In this document: piece after piece, positions 6,516 to 13,045 of the stretch
Position numbering within the stretch: position 1 is the first letter of the stretch
How the letters are laid out: every line of letters begins with the position of its first letter
Origin: CAYMRB01 sp964392615
GTDB lineage: Bacteria > Planctomycetota > UBA8108
NCBI GenBank assembly: GCA_964392615.1
Contig: CAYMRB010000126.1
Coordinates: 1 to 21,988, forward strand
Reading direction: 5' to 3'
Length of the DNA stretch: 21,988 bases
Notes under the pieces: model-generated
What the model was told of the DNA's origin: nothing
Databases searched by the model: none
What the model saw: only the letters and a program-made list of their open reading frames with translations
Translations under genes and position numbers: made by a program

Positions 6516-6544
6516 AGTGTAGCCGCCTGGCGGGAGAGGGTCAA
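6516..6544 (-). promoter_or_regulatory. Sigma70-like promoter TTGACC-N17-TACACT for the FHA/eCIS operon
   Basis: On the minus strand TTGACC (6539-6544; five of six -35 positions) is followed after exactly 17 bases by TACACT (6516-6521; four of six -10 positions). Transcription would begin near 6509, leaving a leader of about 87 nt before the ATG at 6422 (45 nt before the alternative GTG). The hexamer repeat at 6557-6616 begins only 12 bp upstream of the -35 box, where its length could alter the placement of upstream contacts. Confidence 0.5.
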
Positions 6545-6556
6545 ATGGGAGGGGCG

Positions 6557-6616
6557 CCGACTCCGACTCCGACGCCGACGCCGACTCCGACTCCGACTCC
6601 GACTCCCACTCCGACT
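6557..6616. repeat. CCGACN hexanucleotide tandem repeat (right copy)
   Basis: Ten hexamers: CCGACT or CCGACG with one CCCACT at 6605-6610. They lie in the divergent region between the FHA gene (minus) and the zinc-ribbon gene (plus). The unit and orientation are the same as the left-edge tract at 1-96. On the plus strand the tract can be read in frame with the zinc-ribbon gene as a Pro-Thr run from an ATG at 6545, and on the minus strand as a Ser-Glu run. I treat it as non-coding here because neither reading has good support for initiation. Confidence 0.9.
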
Positions 6617-6664
6617 CCGGACGTTTTCGTTGCTCCTGCGTCGCTCCCTCCGACAATGGCGGGC

Positions 6665-7234
6665 ATGTCCGATCCGGCCGTTCCCCTGCGCTGCCCGAAT
6701 TGCTCGGGTACCGTCGAGCGCCAGCCGATCGCTTGCGACGCGTGTGGCTATCGCAGCGACATGGCGCCCGAGTACCTGTGGCTGTATGCCTTCGGAGGCG
6801 TCGTCTTGTTGGTCGGCTTGGCGATCGGCATCGCCGGCGTGGCGATTCAGGACAGCGCGCCCGGCGCGGCGAGCGAGGCTCTCGAGGGCTGGTTTCCGCT
6901 GGGGCCGTGGCCGCGCGATGCGCATTGGCTCGCGGTGCTCGTCGACGGCATCGCGCTGACGCTCGTCGGCATGGGCCTGACGCGTCGTTTCCGCTCGGCG
7001 TTTTGGTGCGGCCTGGCGCTCGTCGCGTTCGAGCTCGTGTTCACCGGACGCAAGTGGCTCTTGGGCGCGCCGCCGCCGTCCGCTCCCGCGCTCGCAGGTT
7101 CGCTGCTCGCCGTCGAGGTCGTGTTCCTCGTCGTCCTCTTGCGCGTCGGACTCGCGCTGCATCGCACGCCACCACGCGACGTCGAGCGCGTGCGTCGCCG
7201 ACTCGCCGAGCGTGGCGAGTCGAGCCTGGAGTAG
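6665..7234 (+). CDS. Zinc-ribbon membrane protein, four predicted TM segments
   Basis: A 189-residue protein of unknown function. The N-terminus has two CxxC knuckles (Cys10, Cys13, Cys24 and Cys27, in LRCPNCSG and CDACGY), a zinc-ribbon layout. After it come about four hydrophobic segments: YAFGGVVLLVGLAIGIAGVA, LAVLVDGIALTLVGMGL, FWCGLALVAFELVF and LAGSLLAVEVVFLVVLL. A charged arginine-rich C-terminal tail follows. This layout is common in uncharacterised inner-membrane proteins. I chose the ATG at 6665; ATGs at 6656 and 6545 are in frame, and the last would add a Pro-Thr repeat. No strong ribosome binding site decides between them. The gene is divergent from the eCIS operon and ends just before the assembly gap, so its link to the downstream genes is not certain. 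Confidence 0.75.
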   Translation: MSDPAVPLRCPNCSGTVERQPIACDACGYRSDMAPEYLWLYAFGGVVLLVGLAIGIAGVAIQDSAPGAASEALEGWFPLGPWPRDAHWLAVLVDGIALTLVGMGLTRRFRSAFWCGLALVAFELVFTGRKWLLGAPPPSAPALAGSLLAVEVVFLVVLLRVGLALHRTPPRDVERVRRRLAERGESSLE

Positions 7235-7269
7235 CGACGTGGAATGGATGCTCAGGCGGCGTTGAGCCG

Positions 7270-7279
7270 NNNNNNNNNN
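7270..7279. other. Assembly gap (10 N)
   Basis: Ten undetermined bases show that two contigs were joined here. The true gap length is unknown. The junction between the eCIS side and the moa side therefore rests on scaffolding, and the adjacent GC-rich sequence with a strong hairpin may be the reason for the break. Confidence 1.
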
Positions 7280-7332
7280 GCTCCGGGGGGGTGCGGCCGC
7301 CGCGCAGCGGTCGGCTCCAACTCCGCGCGCAT

Positions 7333-7379
7333 GGGCTGCCGCGGCAATGCGAGCGGCGCGAAAGGCCGCGGGGCAGCCC
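7333..7379 (+). ncRNA. Strong stem-loop upstream of moaD, possible leader element
   Basis: GGGCTGCC (7333-7340) pairs perfectly with GGCAGCCC (7372-7379), and the stem extends with GCGG (7341-7344) against CCGC past a two-base bulge. The loop contains GAGCGGCGCGAAAGG. A T6 run sits 25 bases further on at 7404-7409, too far for a simple terminator of this stem, although a second pairing could bring it closer. The place, just before the molybdopterin synthase genes, is where a regulatory leader might be expected, but I cannot match it to the molybdenum-cofactor riboswitch consensus. Confidence 0.35.
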
Positions 7380-7426
7380 CCGGGCCGCGGTCAGCCCGTG
7401 CGCTTTTTTGGTGACCTCCCCTCGCA

Positions 7427-7442
7427 GGACGGTTATACGTCC
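7427..7442 (+). promoter_or_regulatory. GGACG-N6-CGTCC palindrome with a TTATAC box, upstream of moaD
   Basis: GGACG (7427-7431) and CGTCC (7438-7442) flank TTATAC (7433-7438), a -10-like hexamer lying only nine bases before the moaD ATG. A weak TTGGTG is at 7408-7413 with 19-bp spacing. If the box is used, the moaD transcript would be nearly leaderless and the palindrome would act as an overlapping operator. Confidence 0.3.
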
Positions 7443-7447
7443 GTGTC

Positions 7448-7714
7448 ATGCCCGACGCATCTTCTCCCATCCGCGTGCGCGTCCTGTTCTTCGCGATGGC
7501 GCAGGAGCTGGCCGGTACGTCTCAGGTCGATCTCGAGCTCGCCGGTCCGACAACGGCTGCCGATGTCGAGACGTGTCTCGCCGAACGCTACCCGTGGCTC
7601 GGCACGAAGCTGACGTCCTACCGCATCGCGGTAGACCGTGAGTTCGCGTCCGCGGACGCGCCGGTCGTCGACGGCGCCGAAGTCGCGATCATCCCTCCGG
7701 TCAGCGGAGGATAG
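7448..7714 (+). CDS. moaD: Molybdopterin synthase sulfur-carrier subunit MoaD
   Basis: An 88-residue ubiquitin-like protein, the normal length for MoaD. It carries the thiocarboxylate that MoaE uses to convert cyclic pyranopterin monophosphate to molybdopterin in the cytoplasm. Seen: RVRVLFFAMAQELAG at the N-terminus (the family VLFFA-x-x-REL-x-G), the ETCLAERYPWL helix, a YRIAVDREFA strand, and the diagnostic C-terminal VAIIPPVSGG, ending in the Gly-Gly that is activated and thiolated. It is followed three bases later by moaE. The Gly-Gly codons GGA GGA also form the ribosome binding site of moaE. No moaA, moaC or moeB is visible in the window. Confidence 0.95.
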   Translation: MPDASSPIRVRVLFFAMAQELAGTSQVDLELAGPTTAADVETCLAERYPWLGTKLTSYRIAVDREFASADAPVVDGAEVAIIPPVSGG

Positions 7715-7717
7715 GAA

Positions 7718-8128
7718 ATGCGCCACCTGACTCGCGAACCCATCGACGAACTCGCCGTCGCGAAGTCGATCGCGTGGGACGGCGCCGGCGCGGTGCTGAC
7801 GTTTGCGGGCACAGTGCGCGACAACCACCTCGGCAAGGACGTGGTCGCCATCGATTACCACGCCTACGACGAGATGGCCGAAGGGCAAATCGCGCGGATC
7901 GAAGCCGAGATCGCCGAACGCTGGCCGGACGTGCGCGTCGCCATCGTCCACCGCGTCGGACACCTCGCCCTCGGCGCGGTCAGCGTCTTTCTCGCCGTCG
8001 CTTCACCGCACCGCGCAGCCGGCTTCGAGGCGCTGCGCTTCGGAATCGACACCATCAAGGAGCGCGTGCCGATCTGGAAACGCGAGGTCTATGCGGACGG
8101 GCAAGAGGCGTGGCTCGAGGGCTCGTGA
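7718..8128 (+). CDS. moaE: Molybdopterin synthase catalytic subunit MoaE
   Basis: A 136-residue MoaE. It forms the heterotetramer with MoaD that inserts the dithiolene sulfurs. Conserved features: AVLTFAGTVRDNHLGKDV (the family FxGxVR, Arg34), YHAYDEMAEGQI, VAIVHRVGHLALGAVSV, SPHRAAGFEA (the conserved HR-x-x-A-F), and the catalytic lysine pair seven apart, Lys114 in DTIKERVPIWK and Lys121, equivalent to Lys119 and Lys126 of E. coli MoaE. A GGAGGA ribosome binding site lies six bases before the ATG, inside the end of moaD, so the two subunits are translated together. Confidence 0.96.
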   Translation: MRHLTREPIDELAVAKSIAWDGAGAVLTFAGTVRDNHLGKDVVAIDYHAYDEMAEGQIARIEAEIAERWPDVRVAIVHRVGHLALGAVSVFLAVASPHRAAGFEALRFGIDTIKERVPIWKREVYADGQEAWLEGS

Positions 8129-8266
8129 CCAGGCAGTGCGACGGAGCACGGTGGAATGGTGAACAGACCCGCGGGATCGCCCGATATCGATAACGTCGTG
8201 TGCACGTCCGACGCCTCGGGCGTCCGCGGCAGACGGCAGACGAATCCCCAGAGAACGGAGATCTCC

Positions 8267-8662
8267 ATGAGAGCGTTGACCGCTGTCCTGCTGACCCTCA
8301 CCCTTCTGACGAGCGGCTGCGCCGTCATGGGCCGCCAGCAGAAGAACCAGCCGATCGTCGAGGAGAACGTCAACAAGATCGGCCCGGGCACCAGCAAGGC
8401 GCAGGTGACCGAGCTCCTCGGCGCCCCGCAGGACATCATCTTCATTCGCAAGGACAACGATCCGGTCCGCGAGCTCGCGTACGTGTACGAGTACACCGCG
8501 ACGAAGTACACCGGTATCGTGTTCGCGTTCCTGAACTTCGGCAACTCGGACGAGAAGCAGGACCGAGTCGTCGTCTTCCTCGACGAGGCGGGCAACGTCA
8601 GTCACGTCGGCGCGACGTACGACGGCGCGAAGACCTCCTACGGCTTCCCGTTCGGACGGTGA
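8267..8662 (+). CDS. BamE/SmpA/OmlA-like lipoprotein
   Basis: A 131-residue lipoprotein. The signal peptide MRALTAVLLTLTLLTSGC ends in a lipobox with Cys18 as the predicted lipidated residue. The mature part has the BamE/SmpA-type signature KIGPGTSKAQVTELLGAPQD (I-x-x-G-x-T-x-x-x-V-x-x-LLG-x-P), followed by strands (YVYEYTATKYTG, then DRVVVFLDEAGNV). BamE helps the outer-membrane beta-barrel assembly machine, but many small lipoproteins share this fold, so a Bam role is not shown. I chose the ATG at 8267, with a GGAG six bases upstream; the frame stays open further upstream but without a signal peptide. It is coupled to the next lipoprotein by a GTGA overlap. The 138-bp gap from moaE contains a GACGCC/GGCGTC hairpin at 8210-8224 and no clear promoter. 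Confidence 0.85.
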   Translation: MRALTAVLLTLTLLTSGCAVMGRQQKNQPIVEENVNKIGPGTSKAQVTELLGAPQDIIFIRKDNDPVRELAYVYEYTATKYTGIVFAFLNFGNSDEKQDRVVVFLDEAGNVSHVGATYDGAKTSYGFPFGR

Positions 8663-9744
8663 CCGTGCGCGGCTCGACAGACGAGCGAGCCACGAGCGCC
8701 CACCGCGTCGGCCTTTGCGCCGCCGGCGTCGTGCTACTCACGCTCTGTGGCTGCGCGCTCGACATCAACCGCGAACGCATCGGCATGCCGCTGCGGCACG
8801 AATCGTTCGAGGACCTCGAGGTCGGCGCGTCGGACCTCGGCGACAGCCTCGATGCTCTCGGCGCCCCCCAGCGCGTCGAACGCGAGAACGACGGCGACGA
8901 GACGCACCTGTGGTGGGTCCACCGCGATGTGTCGGACATCAACATCCGCTTCCAGCTGCCGCTGTCGTTTTTCGGCTACCGTCACAACCTCTTCCAGTAC
9001 TTCCAGGGCGACGATCAGAACAACACGATGCACCTCGTGTTCGACGACGCCGGCAGCCTCCTGCAGAAGGAGCTGTTCATCCCCGAGGAGTACCGGCGCG
9101 AGATCAAGGACCCGGCGCCCGGCCGCGTTCTGCTGACGCCGCGCGCGGAGTACGCCGTCTTCCTGGAAGGCGACGCCGACCTCGACGATTACCGCGAGCT
9201 CTTCGGAAACGGCTACCTGCTCGGCTTCCAGGTCGGCTACCAGCCGGTCGCGCCGCTGATCATCAGCCTCGGCGCCAACTATCAGCTATACGAAGGGCAG
9301 CGCGTTCGCACGCCCTCAACGGTGTTCGAGTTCGATGACCTCGAGCTATTCACGGCCGAGGTCCTCGTGCGCCTGCAGATTCCTTTCGAGGTATTCGCCG
9401 AGCTGTTCAACTACGCCGAAGTGCGCAAGATTCTGCTCGCCGAAGACCCGGCGGACTACGACGGCTGGCTCGTGTACATCGAGGCGGGCCTCGGAGCGGC
9501 CTTCAATCAAGACGTGCCGGTGTACGTCAACGGCGCGCGCCAGGGCGATTTCTTCGACGACGACATCGGCATGACGGAAACCGCCGGCCTCGGCATCGAG
9601 TACAGCGTCGAGAACGTCAGCATTCGCCTCGGCGGCACGTACCGCTCGATGGACGCGTTCGGCGACGGCGATACGGGCCTACGCGACGACGCCGGAGCGT
9701 TCGGCGCGTGGCTCCTCGGCGCGTCGGTGTCGGTGAAGCTCTGA
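8659..9744 (+). CDS. Lipoprotein with a BamE-like segment and a beta-barrel-like C-terminus
   Basis: A 361-residue protein. The GTG at 8659 overlaps the stop of the preceding lipoprotein (GTGA). The signal peptide ends in LTLCGC with Cys32 as the likely lipidated residue. Residues about 45-75 resemble a BamE-type start (LEVGASDLGDSLDALGAPQR). A region about 80-135 contains aromatic strands (FQLPLSFFGYRHNLFQYFQG). The last 150-odd residues alternate like outer-membrane strands: GYLLGFQVGYQPVAPLIISL, LVYIEAGLGAAFNQ, TAGLGIEYSVENVSIRLGGT and WLLGASVSVKL. It may sit at or in the outer membrane. I do not recognise the family as a whole, and a soluble beta-rich fold is not excluded. It converges on nadE with only 17 bp between the stop codons. 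Confidence 0.8.
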   Translation: MTVRGSTDERATSAHRVGLCAAGVVLLTLCGCALDINRERIGMPLRHESFEDLEVGASDLGDSLDALGAPQRVERENDGDETHLWWVHRDVSDINIRFQLPLSFFGYRHNLFQYFQGDDQNNTMHLVFDDAGSLLQKELFIPEEYRREIKDPAPGRVLLTPRAEYAVFLEGDADLDDYRELFGNGYLLGFQVGYQPVAPLIISLGANYQLYEGQRVRTPSTVFEFDDLELFTAEVLVRLQIPFEVFAELFNYAEVRKILLAEDPADYDGWLVYIEAGLGAAFNQDVPVYVNGARQGDFFDDDIGMTETAGLGIEYSVENVSIRLGGTYRSMDAFGDGDTGLRDDAGAFGAWLLGASVSVKL

Positions 9745-9761
9745 ACTGAAGCGCGGAGTGC

Positions 9762-11471
9762 TCAGGTTCGTCGCAGGCGCTTGACGATCGGGAAGCGCCG
9801 CCCCGGCCCGAAGGCCTTCGACGTCACGCGCAATCCGGGCGCCGCCTGCTTGCGCTTGTACTCGTTCAGGTCGACGAGGTAGAGGATGCGACGAACGAGC
9901 TCTGCGTCGAAGCCACACGCGGCGATCTCATCGACGCCCATGCCCTTCTCGACGTATCCCTCGAGGACCGCATCGAGCACGTCGTACGGCGGCAGGGAGT
10001 CCTGATCGACCTGATCGGGACGCAGCTCTGCGGACGGCGGTTTGTCGATCGTCTCCGACGGGATGATCTCACCGTCGCGGTTCAGCCAGCGCGCGATGCG
10101 GTAGACGAGCGTCTTCGGCACGTCGGAGATCACCGCGAGGCCGCCGGACATGTCGCCGTACAGCGTGCAGTAGCCGACGGCGAGCTCCGACTTGTTGCCG
10201 GTGGTCAGGAGCAGCGCGCCGAGCTTGTTCGACAGCGCCATGACCAGAAGCCCGCGGATGCGCGCCTGGATGTTCTCCTCGGTGACGTCCTCATCGAGCC
10301 CTGCGAACACGGGCGCCAGCGTGTCGAGCGTCGCGGCGAAGATCGACTCGATCGGGATCTCGTGCAGCGCGATGCCGAGGTTCTCCGCCAGGGCGCGCGC
10401 GTCGACGACGCTGCCCTCGGAGGAGTACCGCGACGGCATCGCGACGCCGATCACGTTCTCCGCGCCCATCGCATCGGCCGCGACCGCCGCCGTCAGCGCT
10501 GAGTCGATGCCTCCCGACAGACCGAGCACGGCGCTCTGGAAGCCGCTCTTGTGCAGGTAGTCCCGCGTTCCGAGCACCATGGCGCGATACGCCCCCTCGA
10601 CATCCGCGTCGGACAGCATCGGGACGCTGCCCAGAGTGCTCGCGGCGATCTCAGCAGAGTGCGCGGCGGGCGGCTCGAGCCGCGCCGGACGCGACACGGC
10701 TTTCGAGCTGTCGAGATCGAAGACGCGGAAATCCTCGTCGAACGCGGGAGATACGGCGAGTAGCTCGCCACGCTCGTCGAGTGCCAGGCTGTTGCCGTCA
10801 AACACGAGCGACGTGTTGCCACCGACGAGATTGCAGTAGACGATCGGCACGCGGTAGCGCCGCACGGCGTTCGCGAGAAGCTCCTGGCGAAACGCCGGGC
10901 GACCGACGCTGAACGGCGACGCGGAGATCGACACGATGAGATCGGCGCCAGCCGCGACGAGCGCTGCGACCGGATCGGCCGGATATCGACGCTGCAACCA
11001 GAACTCAGTGTCGTTCCACAGGTCTTCGCAAACCGCCAGCCCGACCTTGCGGCCTCCGAACTCGACGACGTCGTGCTCGGAAGCGGAGCGGAAGTAGCGC
11101 CCCTCGTCGAACACGTCGTACGTCGGCAGAAGCGTCTTGTGCTGCAGCAGCTTCACCTCGCCGTCGGCGACGAGCGCGGCCGAGTTGTACACGCGGTTGC
11201 CGTCGTCCTCGTCCGTTCGGACGACCGTGCCGATGACCATCGCGATGCCGCGGCACGCGTCGGCCGCCTGATCGAACGTCGCGGCGACCTGCGCGAGGAA
11301 ATCGCGCCGCTCGAGCAGGTCTTCGGCGGGATACCCCGGCAGGGTCTGCTCGGGAAAGACGACCAGATCGACGCCGCGCTGCCGCCCCTTGTCGAGGGCT
11401 CGCTCGACCAGCTGCAGATTGCCCGCACAATCGCCGACGGTGGTATCGATCTGAGCGAGGGCGATCTTCAT
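9762..11471 (-). CDS. nadE: Glutamine-dependent NAD+ synthetase NadE
   Basis: A 569-residue two-domain enzyme that makes NAD+ from nicotinic acid adenine dinucleotide, ATP and glutamine. The N-terminal nitrilase-type glutaminase has its full triad: Glu41 in FPEQTLPGYP, Lys112 in HKTLLPTYDVFDEGRYF, and Cys148 in VCEDLWND. The C-terminal synthetase domain starts near 300 with the PP-loop LGLSGGIDSALTAAV (SGGIDSA at about 319-325). It also has TTGNKSELAVGYCTLYGDMSGG and IPSETIDKPPSAELRPDQ, and ends with GPGRRFPIVKRLR. Length and motifs are normal for the long bacterial form. It follows lysC with 10 bp between them, so the two are probably co-transcribed. The ribosome binding site is weak (GGAC near the ATG). 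Confidence 0.97.
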   Translation of the reverse strand: MKIALAQIDTTVGDCAGNLQLVERALDKGRQRGVDLVVFPEQTLPGYPAEDLLERRDFLAQVAATFDQAADACRGIAMVIGTVVRTDEDDGNRVYNSAALVADGEVKLLQHKTLLPTYDVFDEGRYFRSASEHDVVEFGGRKVGLAVCEDLWNDTEFWLQRRYPADPVAALVAAGADLIVSISASPFSVGRPAFRQELLANAVRRYRVPIVYCNLVGGNTSLVFDGNSLALDERGELLAVSPAFDEDFRVFDLDSSKAVSRPARLEPPAAHSAEIAASTLGSVPMLSDADVEGAYRAMVLGTRDYLHKSGFQSAVLGLSGGIDSALTAAVAADAMGAENVIGVAMPSRYSSEGSVVDARALAENLGIALHEIPIESIFAATLDTLAPVFAGLDEDVTEENIQARIRGLLVMALSNKLGALLLTTGNKSELAVGYCTLYGDMSGGLAVISDVPKTLVYRIARWLNRDGEIIPSETIDKPPSAELRPDQVDQDSLPPYDVLDAVLEGYVEKGMGVDEIAACGFDAELVRRILYLVDLNEYKRKQAAPGLRVTSKAFGPGRRFPIVKRLRRT

Positions 11472-11481
11472 CGTCCGAACA

Positions 11482-12807
11482 TCAACTTCCGAATAGGCGC
11501 TCGTGCAAGGCGACGACGCACTCCTTCACCCTTTCCCGTGCGACGACGAAGCTCAGGTTGATGCGCGTAGCTCCGAACGAGATCAGCTCGACGTTGATGT
11601 CGCGCTCGGACAGGGTCGCGAAGACCTCGGCCGCGAATCCGACGCGATCGCGGATCTCCTCGCCGACGACGCTCACCTGCGCCATGCCGTGTCGTACCGT
11701 CACTCGCGAAAAACCCGAGAGCTCTTCGACCACGTCGTCGAGGTTCACGTTCGAGCTCGTAGTCAACGCGACGCTGATCTCCGACGTCGCGATCATGTCG
11801 ACGACGATCTCGAACTTCTTGAACACATCGGCGATCCGCGAGACGAAGCCGTACTGCAACGCCATCGGCGGTGCGACGACGCTGACGACCGTGACGTGGT
11901 CCTTGCTCGTGATCGACTTGACCCCGCGGTCGTCCGGCGCGAGCTCGTTGACGATGACCGTGCCCTGGAACTCCGGCTTGTACGTGTTCAGGACGCGGAT
12001 CGGGATGTTGCGACGCACGGCCGGCATCATCGTCGCGGGGTGGACGACCTTGGCGCCGTAAAACGCGAGCTCGCCCGCCTCCGCGAACGACAGCTTGCCG
12101 GTCAGCTTCGCGCTGTCGACGATGCGCGGATCGGCGGTCATGACGCCGTCGACATCGGTCCAGATCTGGATCTCGTCGGCGTCGAGAGCAGCACCGAAGA
12201 TCGATGCGGAGTAGTCGCTGCCCCCGCGCCCCAACGTCGTGATGCTGCCGTCTTCGTTCTTGCCGATGTAGCCGGTCACGATCGGCACGCCGCTCACCCC
12301 GCCGAGCGCCTTGCGAATCAGCTCGTCGGCCTCGGGAAGCGGCCGCGCGAGCCCGAACCGGCCATCCGTCAGAAGGCCGACGTCAAACGCGTCGTGCGCG
12401 CCCGATTCGACGCCTTCCGAGCGCAGGTGCGCCGACACGATGCGCGCGGAGATGCGCTCGCCGAACGAGACCAAGTAGTCGAGCGTGCGCGGCGTGCACT
12501 CGCGGATCAGCGAGATGCCGCGCAGCAGACCGTGCAGCTCGTCGAGCAGCTCGTCGACGAGGCCCGCGTCGAGCTCGAGCTCGGTGAGGATCGTCGCGTG
12601 GTCGTCCCGCATCCGGGTCCAGGACGCCTCCCAATCCCCCTGCTCGAGCGCCTCGTCGCGCAGCGCGAACAGACGATTCGTCATCCCGCCGACGGCGGAC
12701 ACGATGACGACCGGGTTCCTGTCGAGACGCGTTCGGATGATCTGGCCGACCCGGCGGATCGGATCGGCCCCACCGACCGACGTGCCCCCGAACTTCAGCA
12801 CAATCAC
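11482..12807 (-). CDS. lysC: Aspartate kinase (monofunctional, two ACT domains)
   Basis: A 441-residue aspartokinase, which phosphorylates aspartate in the first step of lysine, threonine and methionine synthesis. Seen: the nucleotide-binding KFGGTSVGG at residues 5-13, the VSAVGGMTN loop, the aspartate-site SFGERISARI around 114-123, GRGGSDYSASIFGAALDADE (193-212), and the WTDVDGVMTADPRIV signature (216-230). After about residue 300 come two ACT-type repeats (VTVVSV, then VSVVGEEI with INVELISFGATRINLSFVV), the usual site for feedback by lysine or threonine. The start is a GTG at 12807, before IVLKFGG. A GTG at 12801 directly before LKFGG is an alternative. A GAGG lies upstream with loose spacing. 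The gene begins after the ygfZ terminator, so it should have its own promoter in 12808-12950, which I could not place with confidence. Confidence 0.96.
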   Translation of the reverse strand: MIVLKFGGTSVGGADPIRRVGQIIRTRLDRNPVVIVSAVGGMTNRLFALRDEALEQGDWEASWTRMRDDHATILTELELDAGLVDELLDELHGLLRGISLIRECTPRTLDYLVSFGERISARIVSAHLRSEGVESGAHDAFDVGLLTDGRFGLARPLPEADELIRKALGGVSGVPIVTGYIGKNEDGSITTLGRGGSDYSASIFGAALDADEIQIWTDVDGVMTADPRIVDSAKLTGKLSFAEAGELAFYGAKVVHPATMMPAVRRNIPIRVLNTYKPEFQGTVIVNELAPDDRGVKSITSKDHVTVVSVVAPPMALQYGFVSRIADVFKKFEIVVDMIATSEISVALTTSSNVNLDDVVEELSGFSRVTVRHGMAQVSVVGEEIRDRVGFAAEVFATLSERDINVELISFGATRINLSFVVARERVKECVVALHERLFGS

Positions 12808-12950
12808 GCGATTCTAGCCTCATCACAAAGGACGCGATATCGTGCCAGAGGACGACCGCCACGTCACGTTCTTCCGGAAAGGTTCCGACGGCACTGCCAC
12901 CGGTTGCGCATGTCCTTCTGGCACCTAGCGATCGGTAGGATCGAGGTGAC

Positions 12951-13008
12951 AAAAAAAACGCCGCCACGCGACGCCCGACACGACGAGGAGCGGGCCCGCG
13001 ACGGCGGC
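12951..13008 (-). terminator. Rho-independent terminator after ygfZ
   Basis: On the minus strand GCCGCC plus CGCG pairs with CGCG plus GGCGGC (arms at 13003-13008 and 12960-12965, extended inward with a small bulge). It is followed at once by eight consecutive T (A8 at 12951-12958 on the plus strand). It ends the mqnC-ygfZ transcript 37 bp after the ygfZ stop and separates it from lysC. Confidence 0.85.
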
Positions 13009-13045
13009 TGTCCCGCTCCGCCTCCGATGATCCGGAGGGATGCCC

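Noticed and set aside
6471..6656. A minus-strand Ser-Glu repeat frame through the right hexamer tract
   Set aside because: It has only a TTG start, no ribosome binding site, and runs through the FHA promoter. It is probably a by-product of the repeat.
6545..6664. A Pro-Thr repeat N-terminus for the zinc-ribbon protein
   Set aside because: The frame is open, but there is no ribosome binding site at 6545. The ATGs at 6656 and 6665 start just before the zinc ribbon, as expected for this type of protein.
7333..7409. A molybdenum-cofactor riboswitch upstream of moaD
   Set aside because: A strong stem is present, but I could not match the known consensus, and the gap may have removed part of it. 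It is listed only as a possible leader element.
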